A stretch of 64,000 bases of DNA from Siphonodentalium dalli. Taxonomy: Eukaryota > Mollusca > Scaphopoda > Gadilida > Siphonodentaliidae. The position numbers and the translations under genes were made by a program. The notes below the pieces were generated by a model. It did not search any database, was not told where the DNA came from, and was given only the letters and a program-made list of their open reading frames with translations. The stretch lies in the NCBI GenBank assembly GCA_032622095.1, contig CP136063.1, positions 150,777,379 to 150,841,378 on the forward strand, given 5' to 3'. Each line of letters begins with the position of its first letter. Position 1 is the stretch's first letter. Shown in pieces: positions 23,697 through 35,101 of this stretch.

Positions 23697-24459
23697 TCTA
23701 TTATATATTTTGGGAAATCTGTGTGTCTGTCTGTGTGTCTGTTCGCGATGGACTCGAAACGGCCGAGCCGATTTCGATGAAACTTGGTATGTGGGGGTAC
23801 TTTCGGCCGGGGACTGGCATGGGCCTCTTAATTTGCCCGTGTGACGTGACCTTGACCTTGAAATCGGGTCATATCAAGGTCAAACGTCCGAATATCCCGG
23901 GATTTCGATGGAACTTGGTATGTGGGGATGCTTTCGATCGGGGAGTGGCATAGGCCTATTAATTTGCCCGTGAGACGTGACCTTGACCTTGAAATCGGGT
24001 CATTTCAAGGTCAAACGCCCGAATATCACGGGATTTCGATGAAAATTAGTGTCTAGGGATACTTTCGTATGTGGAGTCTCATAAGCTTATTCATTTGCTC
24101 GTGCGACGTGACCTTTGCCTTGAAATCGGGTCAATTCAAGGTCAAATCGCGAATTTTGATGAGATTTCCACGAAATTTTATACATAGGATTACTTTTGTC
24201 CACTGAGTGTTTTGGACGGATCAAATCGTGACCCCGACCTGACCTTGACGTTCAAAATGATCAATTCAAGGTCAAATCGGGTAAAACCGGATGGATTTCG
24301 ACGGGTACTTTTGTCGGGTACTTTTGCCCGGGCAGTGTTTTGGACGGGTCAAATCGTGACCCCACCTGACCTTCAAAATGGACAATTCAAGGTCAACTCG
24401 CGCAATTCGCCGAAAAGCAGAGGGGAAACAGCCCGGACAAAGTCGGGTCCACCTGCTAG
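23697..24459 (+). mobile_element. Helitron-like element with about 5 copies of a 130-bp TGACCTTGACCTTGA module
   Basis: Starts TCTATTATATATTTTGGG directly after CTAG. The modules read GACGTGACCTTGACCTTGAA ATCGGGTCA ... TCAAGGTCAAA, then a GGATTTCGATGAAACTTGG block, and recur near 23837, 23977, 24107, 24232 and 24358. It ends GCCCGGACAAAGTCGGGT, CCACCTG, CTAG. The hairpin is the same type as in the satellite family, so two bodies share one kind of 3' end. Confidence 0.75.
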
Positions 24460-24543
24460 TATAATATATATATACGTAGTTCTCAAAATATATAGTAGAT
24501 ATATTTCATAAACAACGGCCTGAAGCTCGGGATACAATTTTGG
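24460..24543 (-). mobile_element. Isolated 5' end of a minus-strand Helitron-like element
   Basis: The reverse complement of 24466-24496 reads TCTACTATATATTTTGAGAAC ... as in the minus-strand elements above. Nothing of the body follows, so it is a remnant that marks the right edge of the chain. Confidence 0.5.
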
Positions 24544-25219
24544 CTGCGGACACACGTATCACAGTAGCGATGGCATAGTGGGTGTGACAATTTATTATGC
24601 TGGAGTTTGGTGATAATTCGTTGTCATAATTAATATGCCATAGCTAGCCATGTCGCCCGCTGCATATTCGCACAGTGAGTCTTCCGAAGTTCGTTATAAT
24701 ATATAATCAGCCTTTTTCTTGTTTTTGTTCCTTGTTTAGTTCGCTTTCTTTATTCCAGATAATTTCTTGCAGCTGCATTCCCCCAACAGTTCCCACACAG
24801 CTTCATCGACACACATCATAATATTAGCGGAATTATGCGTGGAACTAAACGTCGCAAAATTAATAGAAAACGCAATTGGTGAACTGTCTTAATACGCATG
24901 AAATTAATATAAGTGGATAAACATGGATTGAGATCATATCAACAAAACGTGATATGTGATTGAATGAGGGATTGCAACGGTCAAACACAATTCTGGATGA
25001 TAGATCGTGCAATGATATATATCGTAGATAATACAATGTAGCAAAACGTAATGAGTTGAGATCAACCTTGGTGAAACGCAATGAGTTAATTGGTCCAGTC
25101 GACTCATTGTGCGGAAACTCAGTGGGAAACATGGATAGCTATGGCACAGAAATATGAATGCACCATAATAAATTGTCACACCTACTATACCATCGCTAAT
25201 GTGGTACGTGTGTCCGCAG
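24544..25219. mobile_element. MITE-like element with long imperfect inverted repeats
   Basis: CTGCGGACACACGTATCAC at 24544 is mirrored by GTGGTACGTGTGTCCGCAG ending at 25219. The arms stay similar for about 120-150 bp, including GTGTGACAATTTATTATG and CCATAGCTAGCCATG, with small gaps. There is no transposase. A 155-codon frame at 25090-25557 runs out of the right arm; I recognise nothing in it and do not call it a gene. Confidence 0.65.
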
Positions 25220-28200
25220 AGTCGTTATCTCTTGGGAATCCGGATTCAGAATCTGGATTCAGATTACAGATTAGACCCCGTACGACTTGGTTCGGTAAAC
25301 GAACAGACCAGAAATTGGCAGAATCAGTAAACGAACAGACCGTAATCTCAATCTCGTGGAAATCCAGATTCGGATTCCGATTCCGATTACGGACTCAAAT
25401 GTTCGTAATGAAAACAAACCGAGATTTCGCCACCTCGGAGTTTAAAAACACAATAAAACATAAGAATCCGTCTCGTGTGTACAAATTATTGCATAATATA
25501 AACGATCTATATCAAAGAATTTTAAATGCGGAGACAAATTTGTTTTATCGAATGTAAACTGGGAAAATATTACTGAAATTAGCCAAATAATAACGCTATT
25601 GATAGTAACGCCGGGGAGCACTTCGGTTGATGGCGAAGCAAATCATTGTCGATTTTATTGTCACTTTCATATGTCCATTTCATAATTCCATCCATAAAAT
25701 ACCGCCGGAACGCATGTCGATTTCGAATTCGGCGGATATGTTACCATTGACCGAATTCATGTGAACCTGCATGGATATGTCTTCTGCTGTGTTCGTTATT
25801 ATAATGTTTCTTCTTATTCAAGAAATAGTAGGAATATATGATATCGATGGATTATCAGATACACGTATGTACTATCTAGTCTTATAGCAATTTCATGTTT
25901 AAAATGTTTTGTTTCGTTAAATGCAGTCGTTTTGCACAATAGTCTCTGTATAGACAACAAACACAGGCATTTTTTGGCCAACGTGCTGTACATTAGTTGG
26001 AAAATAAAGCTTTGCTCGTGAAGCTAATGTTGTGGTCTTGTGGTCGCAGGTGAACTGCATCTCCCAATCGCTCAAACAAAAATGTAAAGCTTATTCTAGG
26101 ATCTCAGGACTATATAGTGGAAATGTCAGTCAATTTATTGATTAAGTACCCACACGTACAAGTTCTAGGGACGTGGCTAGAGGTTTCCCCAAATTTCCGG
26201 CCAACTGCACCCTCCCCCCCCCCCCCCCCCCATTGAACCAAACATCAATCCCACAGGTCCGCAGAATTCCATTTGCACCCCTTGGAAATAGCCAAGCTGA
26301 CACACACTAAGATTGGAAAATTACCAACTTTTACTGGTTGAAAAAATCAAACAATGAGAACAATTCCGACCTATATATGGTGTCAAATTAACGTCCAACT
26401 AATGCTGTGTCATGCATGAAATTTCCAACTGCTGGAAATGTACCAAAGTTTAGTTTAAACATATTTATTTCAAATATTTGTCAAATTTAGATAACACATG
26501 ATATATAACTCATACATTTGTTTATACATACAATGAGATTGGAGGACAAGTGCTGACTCACTGAAGGGTACCCCCTCTCCCATATGTTATTACACTGAAA
26601 AAATAAATAAATAGTAATGGCAAAGCAACATGACTACCAAAACAAGTTGAACATATATACAGATCACCGGTCACCCCCTCTCCCGAGTTAGTCACAAGTT
26701 TGTATATGTATTTATTTAAAATCGGGTTTGTTTGTTGCGTTTGCTAGCTTGTACGTATCATTGTTTGGAACAGTTAGCCAAAAGAATCCTGATTTTTCCT
26801 CACGTATGAATGACTGCACAGCTAAGCAAATTGTACCAAAGTTCGGGGGGGTCGAGACACCCAACCAACCCCTGTCGTCACGTCCCTGTGCAACTGACAA
26901 GTTTCGTGTGTTCTTCACAACATCTTCGGAATTTGATTCAGGAGGCGTAGAGCTGTTAGAATTAAATGCCTGCCCTCATCAATAAACACACTTTAACTTG
27001 AAAAAAAGATGCGATTAAGTCGGATTGGCAGCAAATTATGTGCCGTGTATATACGCATAGAAGAAAAGCATGACCTTCACAACAAACGTGAACTTTATAA
27101 ATATAAGATACAAATGATACTTGTGTCAAATACATGAGCCATGTTTGACGCTGGGAGAACATTAAACATAGTTTCGGAGACCACGTGGATTTCAAAATCT
27201 GACCTAGAATCGGGAATTAGTCCCGCCCCCGTAATCGGCTTTGGATTGTATATCCGGATTCCCACGTAATAACGACTCAGCCAATGCCATTATAATCGTT
27301 GGTCTGATGTCAGGTTCAGTGGAACTGCATAATGGTATCAGTCTGAATGCATCGATCTGCTGGCCTATTGCCTTTAGATGAACACTATTATTGCCGACTC
27401 AATTCAAAGGTTAATTAATCAGTACTGACGCATGACGGTTGGAGTCCTGTAATAAAATGCAATTTATATCAAATATGCATGGCCATTTATTATTCCCGCA
27501 GATAGTACTAATAGCATCCTTTCACATATTCACTTTTATCTGTAAATGCGTTATGACGTGCCCGCACAGAACCATTATTAGCGCGCGCCGCGTGTATACT
27601 GTTCTGCAAATTCTTGATAGCTGTGGTCCGCTGGGCATTTTATTTATAGATAATGATGTTTTTTTCGGTTTAAAAGTCGAACTGCGCGACCAGGAGGCCG
27701 AGTCCGGTAAAAGGTGTAGTTGGGAATTTCAATTTCGTTTATTGTCCTTATGTCAATAATGTTGATTTTTGGTTTGTGACAAGCTATGTCAATTACCAAT
27801 AAAAGAAATTAAAAAGATAATTTGTAAGTCTTATATTTCAACTTTTATAGATATTTTTCGTTCTGCAGCCCACTGTTGGTTGTGGTCGGAGACGGGCGAG
27901 TCGGCCGCCGGTTCGTTAATTAGGAGCTGGTTGTTATTGTTATTTTAACGGAATTCTGAGTTGGCTATTCGCGAAACCAATATATTTTACATTCTATAAA
28001 TTACAATCATGGGTATATACTATATGATCTTGAGTGCGTTACCATTTCTGACTATAGTTTTCTTGTATTCAATGGGTGTGCTTCTTTAGGGCCGGGAAGG
28101 TTACGCCATATATAATTTGCTCGAAAATGGCGGCAAGATATCTCACATCGAATTGCGTATTCATTGTTTGTTCGTCTATATAAATAATTCATCTTATACA

Positions 28201-29018
28201 AACACATGTATAACTAATGAGCTATGTGTCATTTTTGATGGCCCATTTTGAATCTTATCCCAATATAAATAAGATTTTTGAAAATATATATAAGTTTCAG
28301 TATTTTTTTCAATAAAACTGCAGTTACCACGTATCGAGGTTATGAATTTTGAACCCCAAGATAATATTAAAAACAATTCTGTTCGACATTTGGTTTTCGC
28401 AGTATCCGAGATGAGGTGTCAGGATAGTTCATTAGTCGAATAGCTTGTTGATATATATATTGAATTATGGAAAACTTATGTTGAAATTGACAGGCGTGAT
28501 ATCTTGCTACCGGTTTCGAGCAAATGTTCCGACCCTGTTCTTGTTCAGTCTGTTCCCCCGAACATATTCAACTTATTTAACAAAACAGAAATAAGCCTAT
28601 ATCGGCGTTATTGTTTTACGCTCTAAATGAACCTATTTCGACTTACCAATTGTACGCTCTTAATGCGTTTTCATTGTGGCCCGCGCCATAGAACGGAATA
28701 ACCGGTTTTGTTCCAATATAGGAGCTTATTCCAGAATCAAATCAAGTCCATGCAGTATGAACTTTTATTAGATTATCCTATACCCTTATTCCATTCAATA
28801 AACCCATTCTATAAATTGTGATATTAAACGTTATTTAATAACAGGAAATAGTGCCAGGTGACCTTTGACTTCCTGCGTGTCGTCTGTTTACATTCCGTAT
28901 ACGTACTACCTCTCAAAATACTATGGCTTCCAATATTTTCCCAACAATCTATAATGACTGAAGAGTTTGAAAAGTTATGTCATTAAATATACGCCATTAA
29001 ATATGCCAAAGAGTCTTT
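25219..29018. other. Non-coding region with simple runs and short inverted repeats
   Basis: GAGTCGTTAT..TGGGAATCCGGAT at 25219-25246 is mirrored at 27251-27278, perhaps the ends of a decayed 2-kb element. A C20 run lies near 26211-26231. Frames at 26712-26985 and 27439-27759 have no recognisable family. 25240-25400 is rich in GGATTC / GAATCC words. No gene can be supported. Confidence 0.4.
27665..28080 (+). repeat. Dispersed repeat, first copy
   Basis: GTTTAAAAGTCGAACTGCGC, then GTGTAGTTGGGAATTTC, AATAATGTTGATTTTTGG and TTCTGCAGCCCACTG, continuing to CCAATATATTTTA ... TTACCATTTCTGAC. The same blocks, in the same order, occur at 41677-42290, with the last part again at 42800-42895. Confidence 0.75.
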
Positions 29019-29182
29019 ATTTATCCCACATGGTCATATGATAACAACGAAAGGTTTGCCTGAATGACTACCTTTAATAATGAATGAAAGGAAATTAGAA
29101 CAGGTAGCCGAAACATATTGGTCTAAACTTTAGGATTTCATCTAATCCAAATTTACGCCCTTTTTTGGTCCCACAAGCGCCA
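29019..29182 (+). repeat. Direct repeat (164 bp), copy 1
   Basis: TTTATCCCACATGGTCATATG ... TCCCACAAGCGCCA is repeated almost base for base at 29746-29908, about 727 bp away. One clear difference is CTAATCC against CTGATCC. Recent duplication or two recent insertions. Confidence 0.9.
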
Positions 29183-29633
29183 CGTCACAGAATAGAGAAG
29201 CTATCCGCAACAGAGTGGAGTCCTAAAGCATGGGAACAAATGCTGTCCTGTTCGACTGGACCTGGAAATAACTAGCTGAACATATGGGTTAAGTAACGTC
29301 TCTGAAAGGAAATTTAAATGTCAAAGGTCGAATTGCACTTCAAGGGTGGGAGGGCGGGAGCAAAGTAAACCGGCTTATATATGAATTCGGAGCTAACAAA
29401 AAGGCCGTGACCTTGTACTTTCCATATTAAGCCGCTTCCGAAATATAGGTCCGTTATCACTGGACCAAGGCCCTTCATTTAATGATTGATTAGTATAACC
29501 TAAACATGGATTGAGAAGAAAGTCAAACTCAGTACTGTTGTGAATTTGTATTCGTGATTACGGAAATTAACATTCATGTATCACTGAGAGCACGTTATTT
29601 TATCGAAATCGCTTGCCCGTGTTAATGACGTAT

Positions 29634-29750
29634 GATCTTGCATCGGTTATATTTTTAGTTATACAAACACTGTGGTGCACATGTTCAATTACGGATCAGT
29701 GTAGCATGACTCTGATGGATAAATCTGTCGCTGTGTCAACTCTGTTTTAT
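29634..29750 (+). repeat. Direct repeat of about 115 bp flanking the DIRS element, left copy
   Basis: GATCTTGCATCGGTTATATT ... GTCAACTCTGTTTTATC recurs at 38458-38575 in the same orientation with few differences. The two copies bracket the DIRS element and its leader. They could be part of its terminal repeats or an unrelated dispersed repeat. Confidence 0.8.
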
Positions 29751-29908
29751 CCCACATGGTCATATGATAACAACGAAAGGTTTGCCTGAATGACTACCTT
29801 TAATAATGAATGAAAGGAAATTAGAACAGGTAGCCGAAACATATTGGTCTAAACTTTAGGATTTCATCTGATCCAAATTTACGCCCTTTTTTGGTCCCAC
29901 AAGCGCCA
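29746..29908 (+). repeat. Direct repeat (163 bp), copy 2
   Basis: Second copy of 29019-29182. It begins at the very end of the 115-bp repeat, so that repeat probably inserted or recombined at its edge. A 17-20 A run (about 29950) and a C16 run (about 30025) follow. Confidence 0.9.
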
Positions 29909-30548
29909 TAGTCGAAGTGCATGCAGTAACAAGCATTTCAACCCCGCCAAAAAAAAAAAAAAAAAAACAACAAAAAAAGGCTAACCGGGGAACGCATCCA
30001 CTCTGGCAAATGATCAGAACTTACACCCCCCCCCCCCCCCAATTTATCCACCCAGACATTTTCTAAAAATTATAATTCATGGGACAAAATCTCCCCGCTA
30101 CCTGCTGAATGAAAGCAGAGGCATGAAACATATATACATGTACATCACACAACATCCGGAAGATATAACTATATTCACCCGGCATAGTAACAATGGCATA
30201 ACATTGGAAAAATATAACTGTATAACATTTGAATGATATATCTCTATTTATACACATCCTAGACTAGAGACACAGACCCACTTTAATCAGTGTCATAATT
30301 CGAGCAAACTACCTATATACACAGAAATAGTATGCTATGACTAAATTGCACATCTCGCTCAAACGAAGATATGCCACCCCTGACCACCTCATGAAATTAA
30401 CATGAATACAATGACTTATTATTATATATCTATGTATATTATTATTAGCAAACCAAAGGCTGACCTTGCACAAGCAAAGGGCAGGTGCTATTGAGACTAC
30501 AATGTACTACACTCGCTCAAACGAAGTGCAGCACAAAAATTAACTATA

Positions 30549-31430
30549 TCAGTCCCTAATGTAGGTGAGAAAAGCGTTTGATTTCCATCTGCCCATAAGT
30601 CTGATTTGGGCATCCGAATATCCCCTCTTAGCCGCCCAGCATGCTCCACCGATACGAAAACTATGAGGTGTAATCAGAATGTGATCTAATGCACAAAAAT
30701 TAAGGCATGTTTTAAGAACAGACTCAAATTGGGCATATAATACTGGATACCCGCTTGGCAATCCGAACAGTGGACCAGGGTGGTCTCCCCTACAGTGTAG
30801 GTAGGTCCTCGTCGCACTGATGGCACAAATAGGGCTGTTTTGTCCATCAATGTGAATGTTATGTGGTCTTGCCCCGATGTTATGTTTGAAGTGGCTGAAT
30901 GTTAAAGTCATTCGGTGTTTACCCTTTGAAATACTAACATCCCCAAATTGGATAACTTTATTTTTACCGCTTAATGTTGTCGGACAGAACTCACCAATCC
31001 TCGCAAAGGCAAAAAATGCAGATGTGAATGCTGCCCGGTATACAGGGCTCGAGCATATTGTGTGTTTACTACTACATCCAAGAATCCAGAAGTTTCCTAA
31101 GGATATTTGGAGTAATTGGCTTGCGGCGATCTGTGCATGAACGCAACCTCTTGGTAACCACCAACATCTTCTGTATCTTAAAGTCTGATACCGGGTCTGG
31201 GAAGTTCTGCAATTTATGAAAATAGGTGATGGCTGATAACATAGACCGAATTGTCCTATAGGCCAGGCCTTTCCTGTATAGATAAGCTGTGAATAGAGAA
31301 AATGTCTCGGTGGTAGCTGGGAAAGGCTGAGAGGAGATATTCGTACAAAATGATATGTAGTTACTGCGCACCCTGGCATACGTTGCATGAGTACGGGGTG
31401 CTAGGCAGGAAATTCACAGTTTCAGTAAGT
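30549..31430 (-). pseudogene. DIRS tyrosine recombinase, frameshifted
   Basis: The enzyme would cut and rejoin DNA to integrate the circular cDNA of the DIRS element. The N-terminal core-binding part is read in one frame from about 31430 to 31075 (..YARVRSNYISFC.., then ..AYRTIRSMLSAITYFH..). The catalytic part is read in another frame from about 31075 to 30549. Visible catalytic residues are the first Arg in FARIGEF, HxxR in HSFRIGG, the Trp of GRW in place of the second His, and the Tyr in FLTYIRD. So the tetrad is intact but the two halves are out of frame near 31075, and the upstream frame has a TGA near 31412. The long frame that starts at 31388 is out of frame with the core-binding part. 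It lies directly next to LINE-A, which separates it from its RNase H. Confidence 0.85.
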
Positions 31431-31451
31431 TCTCCAACTTTAGCTCTGCAT

Positions 31452-34407
31452 GTACCGGAACAGGATTTGGTTGTGCTCCCGGGCATATGAAGTACCTAAA
31501 CGATATTCCGAAGATAGGGGCAGGGTCAATAGTTATGGATATAAACTTTTAAATTTATGCGGAATCATGGATTTATACATAATTAACGGACGATTTGGTG
31601 AAGATAAAAATAATGGAAAATTAACATCCAATGACTGTAGTGTAATCGACTATATGATCGGGAATATAAGTATTCTCAGATTAATCAAGAACTTCCGTGT
31701 GAACCCCTTTTCACCATTTTGGAGTGATGTTCATTCTGGGCTACATATCGAATTAAACTTTGGCACTAACGTGAGGACACAACATACCAACTGCTTATCA
31801 GAAACAGAATCCTTACCAGAACAGGTAGAAATCAGACGGTGGGACCCAGAAAAAAATGTAGAGTATCAAACTAACATCGATTACACGAGATCTAAAAACA
31901 TTCTGGAATGCCTCAATTTTATAGAAGGGAACACCACATCTTCGGACATTGACAATGTGAGCCGTGACATTTCTGACATGCTTGTATCCGCAGCAATGAA
32001 AACTTTTGGTGTTAAACGAAAGAAGGGAAATAACAAATCGCGTCATAAACCTTGTGTTGATACGGATTGCCGCGACGCTCGTAAGAAATTTCATATGAAA
32101 AAATCCGAATATAATCGTGACAAAACGCTTGAAAATAAACTTCTAATGAATGAGTCGGCCATACATTATCGGAAACTGATGGATAGCAAAATCAAAAATA
32201 AGAACGCATCCAATGTCGACGAACTCAAAAGATTCAATAAGTCTTCGCCGAAGGAGTTTTGGAAAGAACTCAATAGACTTTCGAGTTCTGGCGCCAACGC
32301 AAATGATAGTCACAAACAATGTCAGGTGCCCCCAAATGTGTTTCATGATCATTTCAAAAAAATACATGCCTCAGAACACAGTGACGATTATTTGAGCAGA
32401 CGTGTTGATTCTGAAATTGATTTATCAAACTCGACTTATCTCAATGACTCGATAACTGACGAAGAGGTACGAAGGGCAATAATTAAAGCTCGGAATAATA
32501 AAGCCCCGGGATCCGATATGGTTCTTAACGAGTATATAAAGTCGTCTTTAGACCAGCTGTTGCCATTGTATACTAAATATTTCAATGTGATATTAAATTC
32601 AGGTATATTTCCGACAGATTGGGCGATTGGAATGGTCCAACCGATATACAAAAAATCGGGTGAACCGGGAAGTCCGGATTCGTATCGTGGAATAACATTA
32701 CTTAGTTGTCTATCAAAAGTTTTTACTACTATTTTGAATGCTAGATTAGTTTCGTACTCGGATGACAATGAGACGATAAGTAAATTCCAGACTGGTTTCA
32801 GAAGTTGCCATTCTACAATTGACAATATATTTGTATTACATAGTATTATAAATTTATACCTGTCGTCTGGTCGAAAGTTATTTTGTGCATTTATCGACTT
32901 TCGCAAGGCTTTTGATTTAGTATGACGAGAAGGCTTATGGTTTAAGCTAATTCAAAGCGGTATTAATGGGAAAATATTGAGACTTATAAGAAACATGTAC
33001 AGCAAAATCAAATTATGTGTTAAATCTGATGGAACCAAAACGGACTTCTTTTCTAGTTTTGTAGGATTATTTCAAGGTGAAATTATGTCACCGTTATTAT
33101 TTTCCATCTACATTGACGATCTAACGTCGTTCATGAACGATTGTGCTATCAAAAGCCTCGATTTTCTTGATGATATATTTATGGACAATGCGGGTATATA
33201 TATACGACTGTTTTGTATGTTTTATGCTGATGATACAGTTATACTTAGTGAAAGCGAAGATGAAATGCATCGAGCGTTACAGGCTTTCGCAGATTATGCG
33301 GATGCGTGGAAGCTCCAGGTGAACACAAAAAAGACGAAAATAATGATATTCTGTAAAAAATTACCTAAATGCATACCAATATTCATATACAGGGGGGTTG
33401 AACTCCAAGTCGTTAAGGAATTTATTTACCTAGGTGTAGAATTTTTCTATACTGGCAGATTTTGTAGCACCATAAAGCGCACATTTAATCTGGCCACACG
33501 TGCCATGCACGGACTGTTAAATAAAGTTAGACATCTCTCTTTACCACCCGATTTGATGCTTAAGCTGTTTGATAGCATAGTAGCACCGGTAATCTTATAC
33601 GGTAGTGAAATATGGATTACAGAAAAAATCCAGAGACTTGAAACATTACATATGAAATTTTGCAAAATATTGTTAGGAATGAAATCTAGTACACCAAACT
33701 ACATGGTATATGGGGAACTTGGTAGGCACCCACTCATAATTGAAATTAAATGCAGACTGTTGTCATATTGGTCAAAGTTGGTATACGCAGATGGATCTGA
33801 ACTCGCAAAAAACATACACCTTATTTTGAGACTTGTATATGACAACAAACCAAGCCAGTCGGCTGAATTCAAATGGTTGAATATCGTGAAGGAATCTCTG
33901 TGCAAAGTAGGACTAACATCTAATTGGGAAACCCAATCCTCTCTTACGAAATCTGAAATCCGAAATTGTAAATCAAGCATGATCGAACAACACTGGACAC
34001 AAACATTCAGTGATATTAAAAACTCAGATTCATCCAGAGCAATTATGTACAGTAATATAAAATCTCATTCTGGTATATGCCGATATTTGTTATATCTCCC
34101 AAAACACCTGACAGCATCATTGGTGAAAATCAGAAGATCAAACCATAGATTACCAATCGAAAAAGCGCGATGGCATAAAACAGAGAGTAAGATGTGCGAT
34201 ACATGTAAATCTGACACAATCGGAGACGAGTATCATTTTGTACTCGTCTGTGGCAAATATAAATGTCTACGAGAGCGCTATATCCCAAAATATTACTGGG
34301 AAAATCCTTCGCGCGAAAAGTTTCATGGACTCTTGTCAATAGAAAATATCTCTCGTTTGAAACAACTCTCTATTTTCCTAAAAATTGCCTTTAGAGAAGT
34401 TTCTTAA
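31452..34407 (+). pseudogene. LINE-A ORF2: endonuclease C-terminus, reverse transcriptase, zinc-knuckle tail
   Basis: Multifunctional retrotransposition protein, 5'-truncated. The first 95 residues are the C-terminal part of an APE-type endonuclease (LYIINGRFG, SVIDYMIGN; the usual SDH appears as SDVH). The reverse transcriptase follows: motif A in FIDFRKAFD, then LFQGEIMSPLLFSIYIDDL (motif B region) and FYADDTVIL (motif C, both catalytic Asp present). The thumb has APVILYGSEIW. The C-terminus has a Cys-rich CDTCKS..GDEYHFVLVCG motif. A TGA at 32923-32925, just after motif A, splits an otherwise continuous single frame into two pieces; the frame is the same on both sides. The family looks like the CR1/Jockey/Nimb side of non-LTR elements, not decided further. 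Ends at TAA 34405-34407. Confidence 0.85.
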
Positions 34408-34707
34408 TTTCAATTAATGATATACATTGTGGAAGGCAGCTGAATTAGCTCATTGCATGGTCAATAATTCAAACTAATAATCAAAATGACATTGAAAACA
34501 TAAGGAAGAATATAACTTATGTGATTACACGATTTTTCAAAGAACAAAATAAGGAACAAGGGGAAAAAAGAAGAACAAACCACACGTTTGAAGGGAGGGG
34601 TCTCATTTTCATCATGTATATATTGTATATAAAATATTGTATATATGTTTTGCATGTTACTCATTAATTTGGGTCTTCGCAATAAAGCATTCATTCATTC
34701 ATTCATA
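31452..34707 (+). mobile_element. LINE-A: 5'-truncated non-LTR retrotransposon inside the DIRS element
   Basis: The sequence switches from DIRS to LINE at about 31452 and back at 34707/34708. The 3' end has AATAAA at 34681 directly followed by a (CATT)n tail. The 5' end starts inside the endonuclease domain, typical of incomplete target-primed reverse transcription. DIRS reading continues across the insertion (FRRL before, CRAKVGELTETVNF after), which supports a clean insertion with at most a few duplicated bases. Confidence 0.85.
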
Positions 34708-35101
34708 GCCTCCGGAATGCCTGAAATTGAAACCAACTAACCAGATCAGCCTGAACATTTTCAACACCCGGTATATACATTGCCCTAAACTGTATATTAT
34801 GGACTAAACAAGACAAAACCAAAAGTCTCAGAAGCTCCAAGAGCTTAGTATCTCGTGTTGTTTGTTTGTTAACTATACTAACTACTGATTGGTTGTCTGA
34901 GTGAAAAAGTATTCGTCTATTACTAAGTTCATGCCCCCAAATTTTGATTGCTAACATAATTGGATAAAATTCAAGAATTGCAATATTCAACTTCTCCTCT
35001 GGCTGCCAAGGAACTACGAACCATTTTGAGCCCACAATTGCCCCACAACCATTTGCACCTGAAGCATCAGTACAGAGGTGTATTGCTTGGTTAGTTTCCA
35101 A
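34703..35101 (-). pseudogene. DIRS RNase H domain
   Basis: Degrades the RNA strand of the RNA-DNA hybrid during reverse transcription. Visible motifs: first Asp in LCTDASGANGCGA, Glu in LEFYPIMLAI, Asp in FHSDNQS, and the final Asp in VENVQADLVSWFQ, where most DIRS elements have D-x-LSR. It is read in a different frame from the RT upstream; the shift lies near 35098-35110, just after FFFNKPW. The stop near 34703 is created at the LINE-A junction. Confidence 0.85.

Noticed and set aside
9254-24459. CRISPR-like array of repeats and spacers
   Set aside because: Repeats are long, contiguous and of Helitron/satellite type in a eukaryotic context; no cas genes.
25090-25557. 155-codon frame
   Set aside because: It starts in the arm of an inverted-repeat element and has no recognisable family or splice context.
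30856-31219. Plus-strand frames opposite the recombinase
   Set aside because: They are shadows of the minus-strand tyrosine recombinase, which has clear catalytic motifs.
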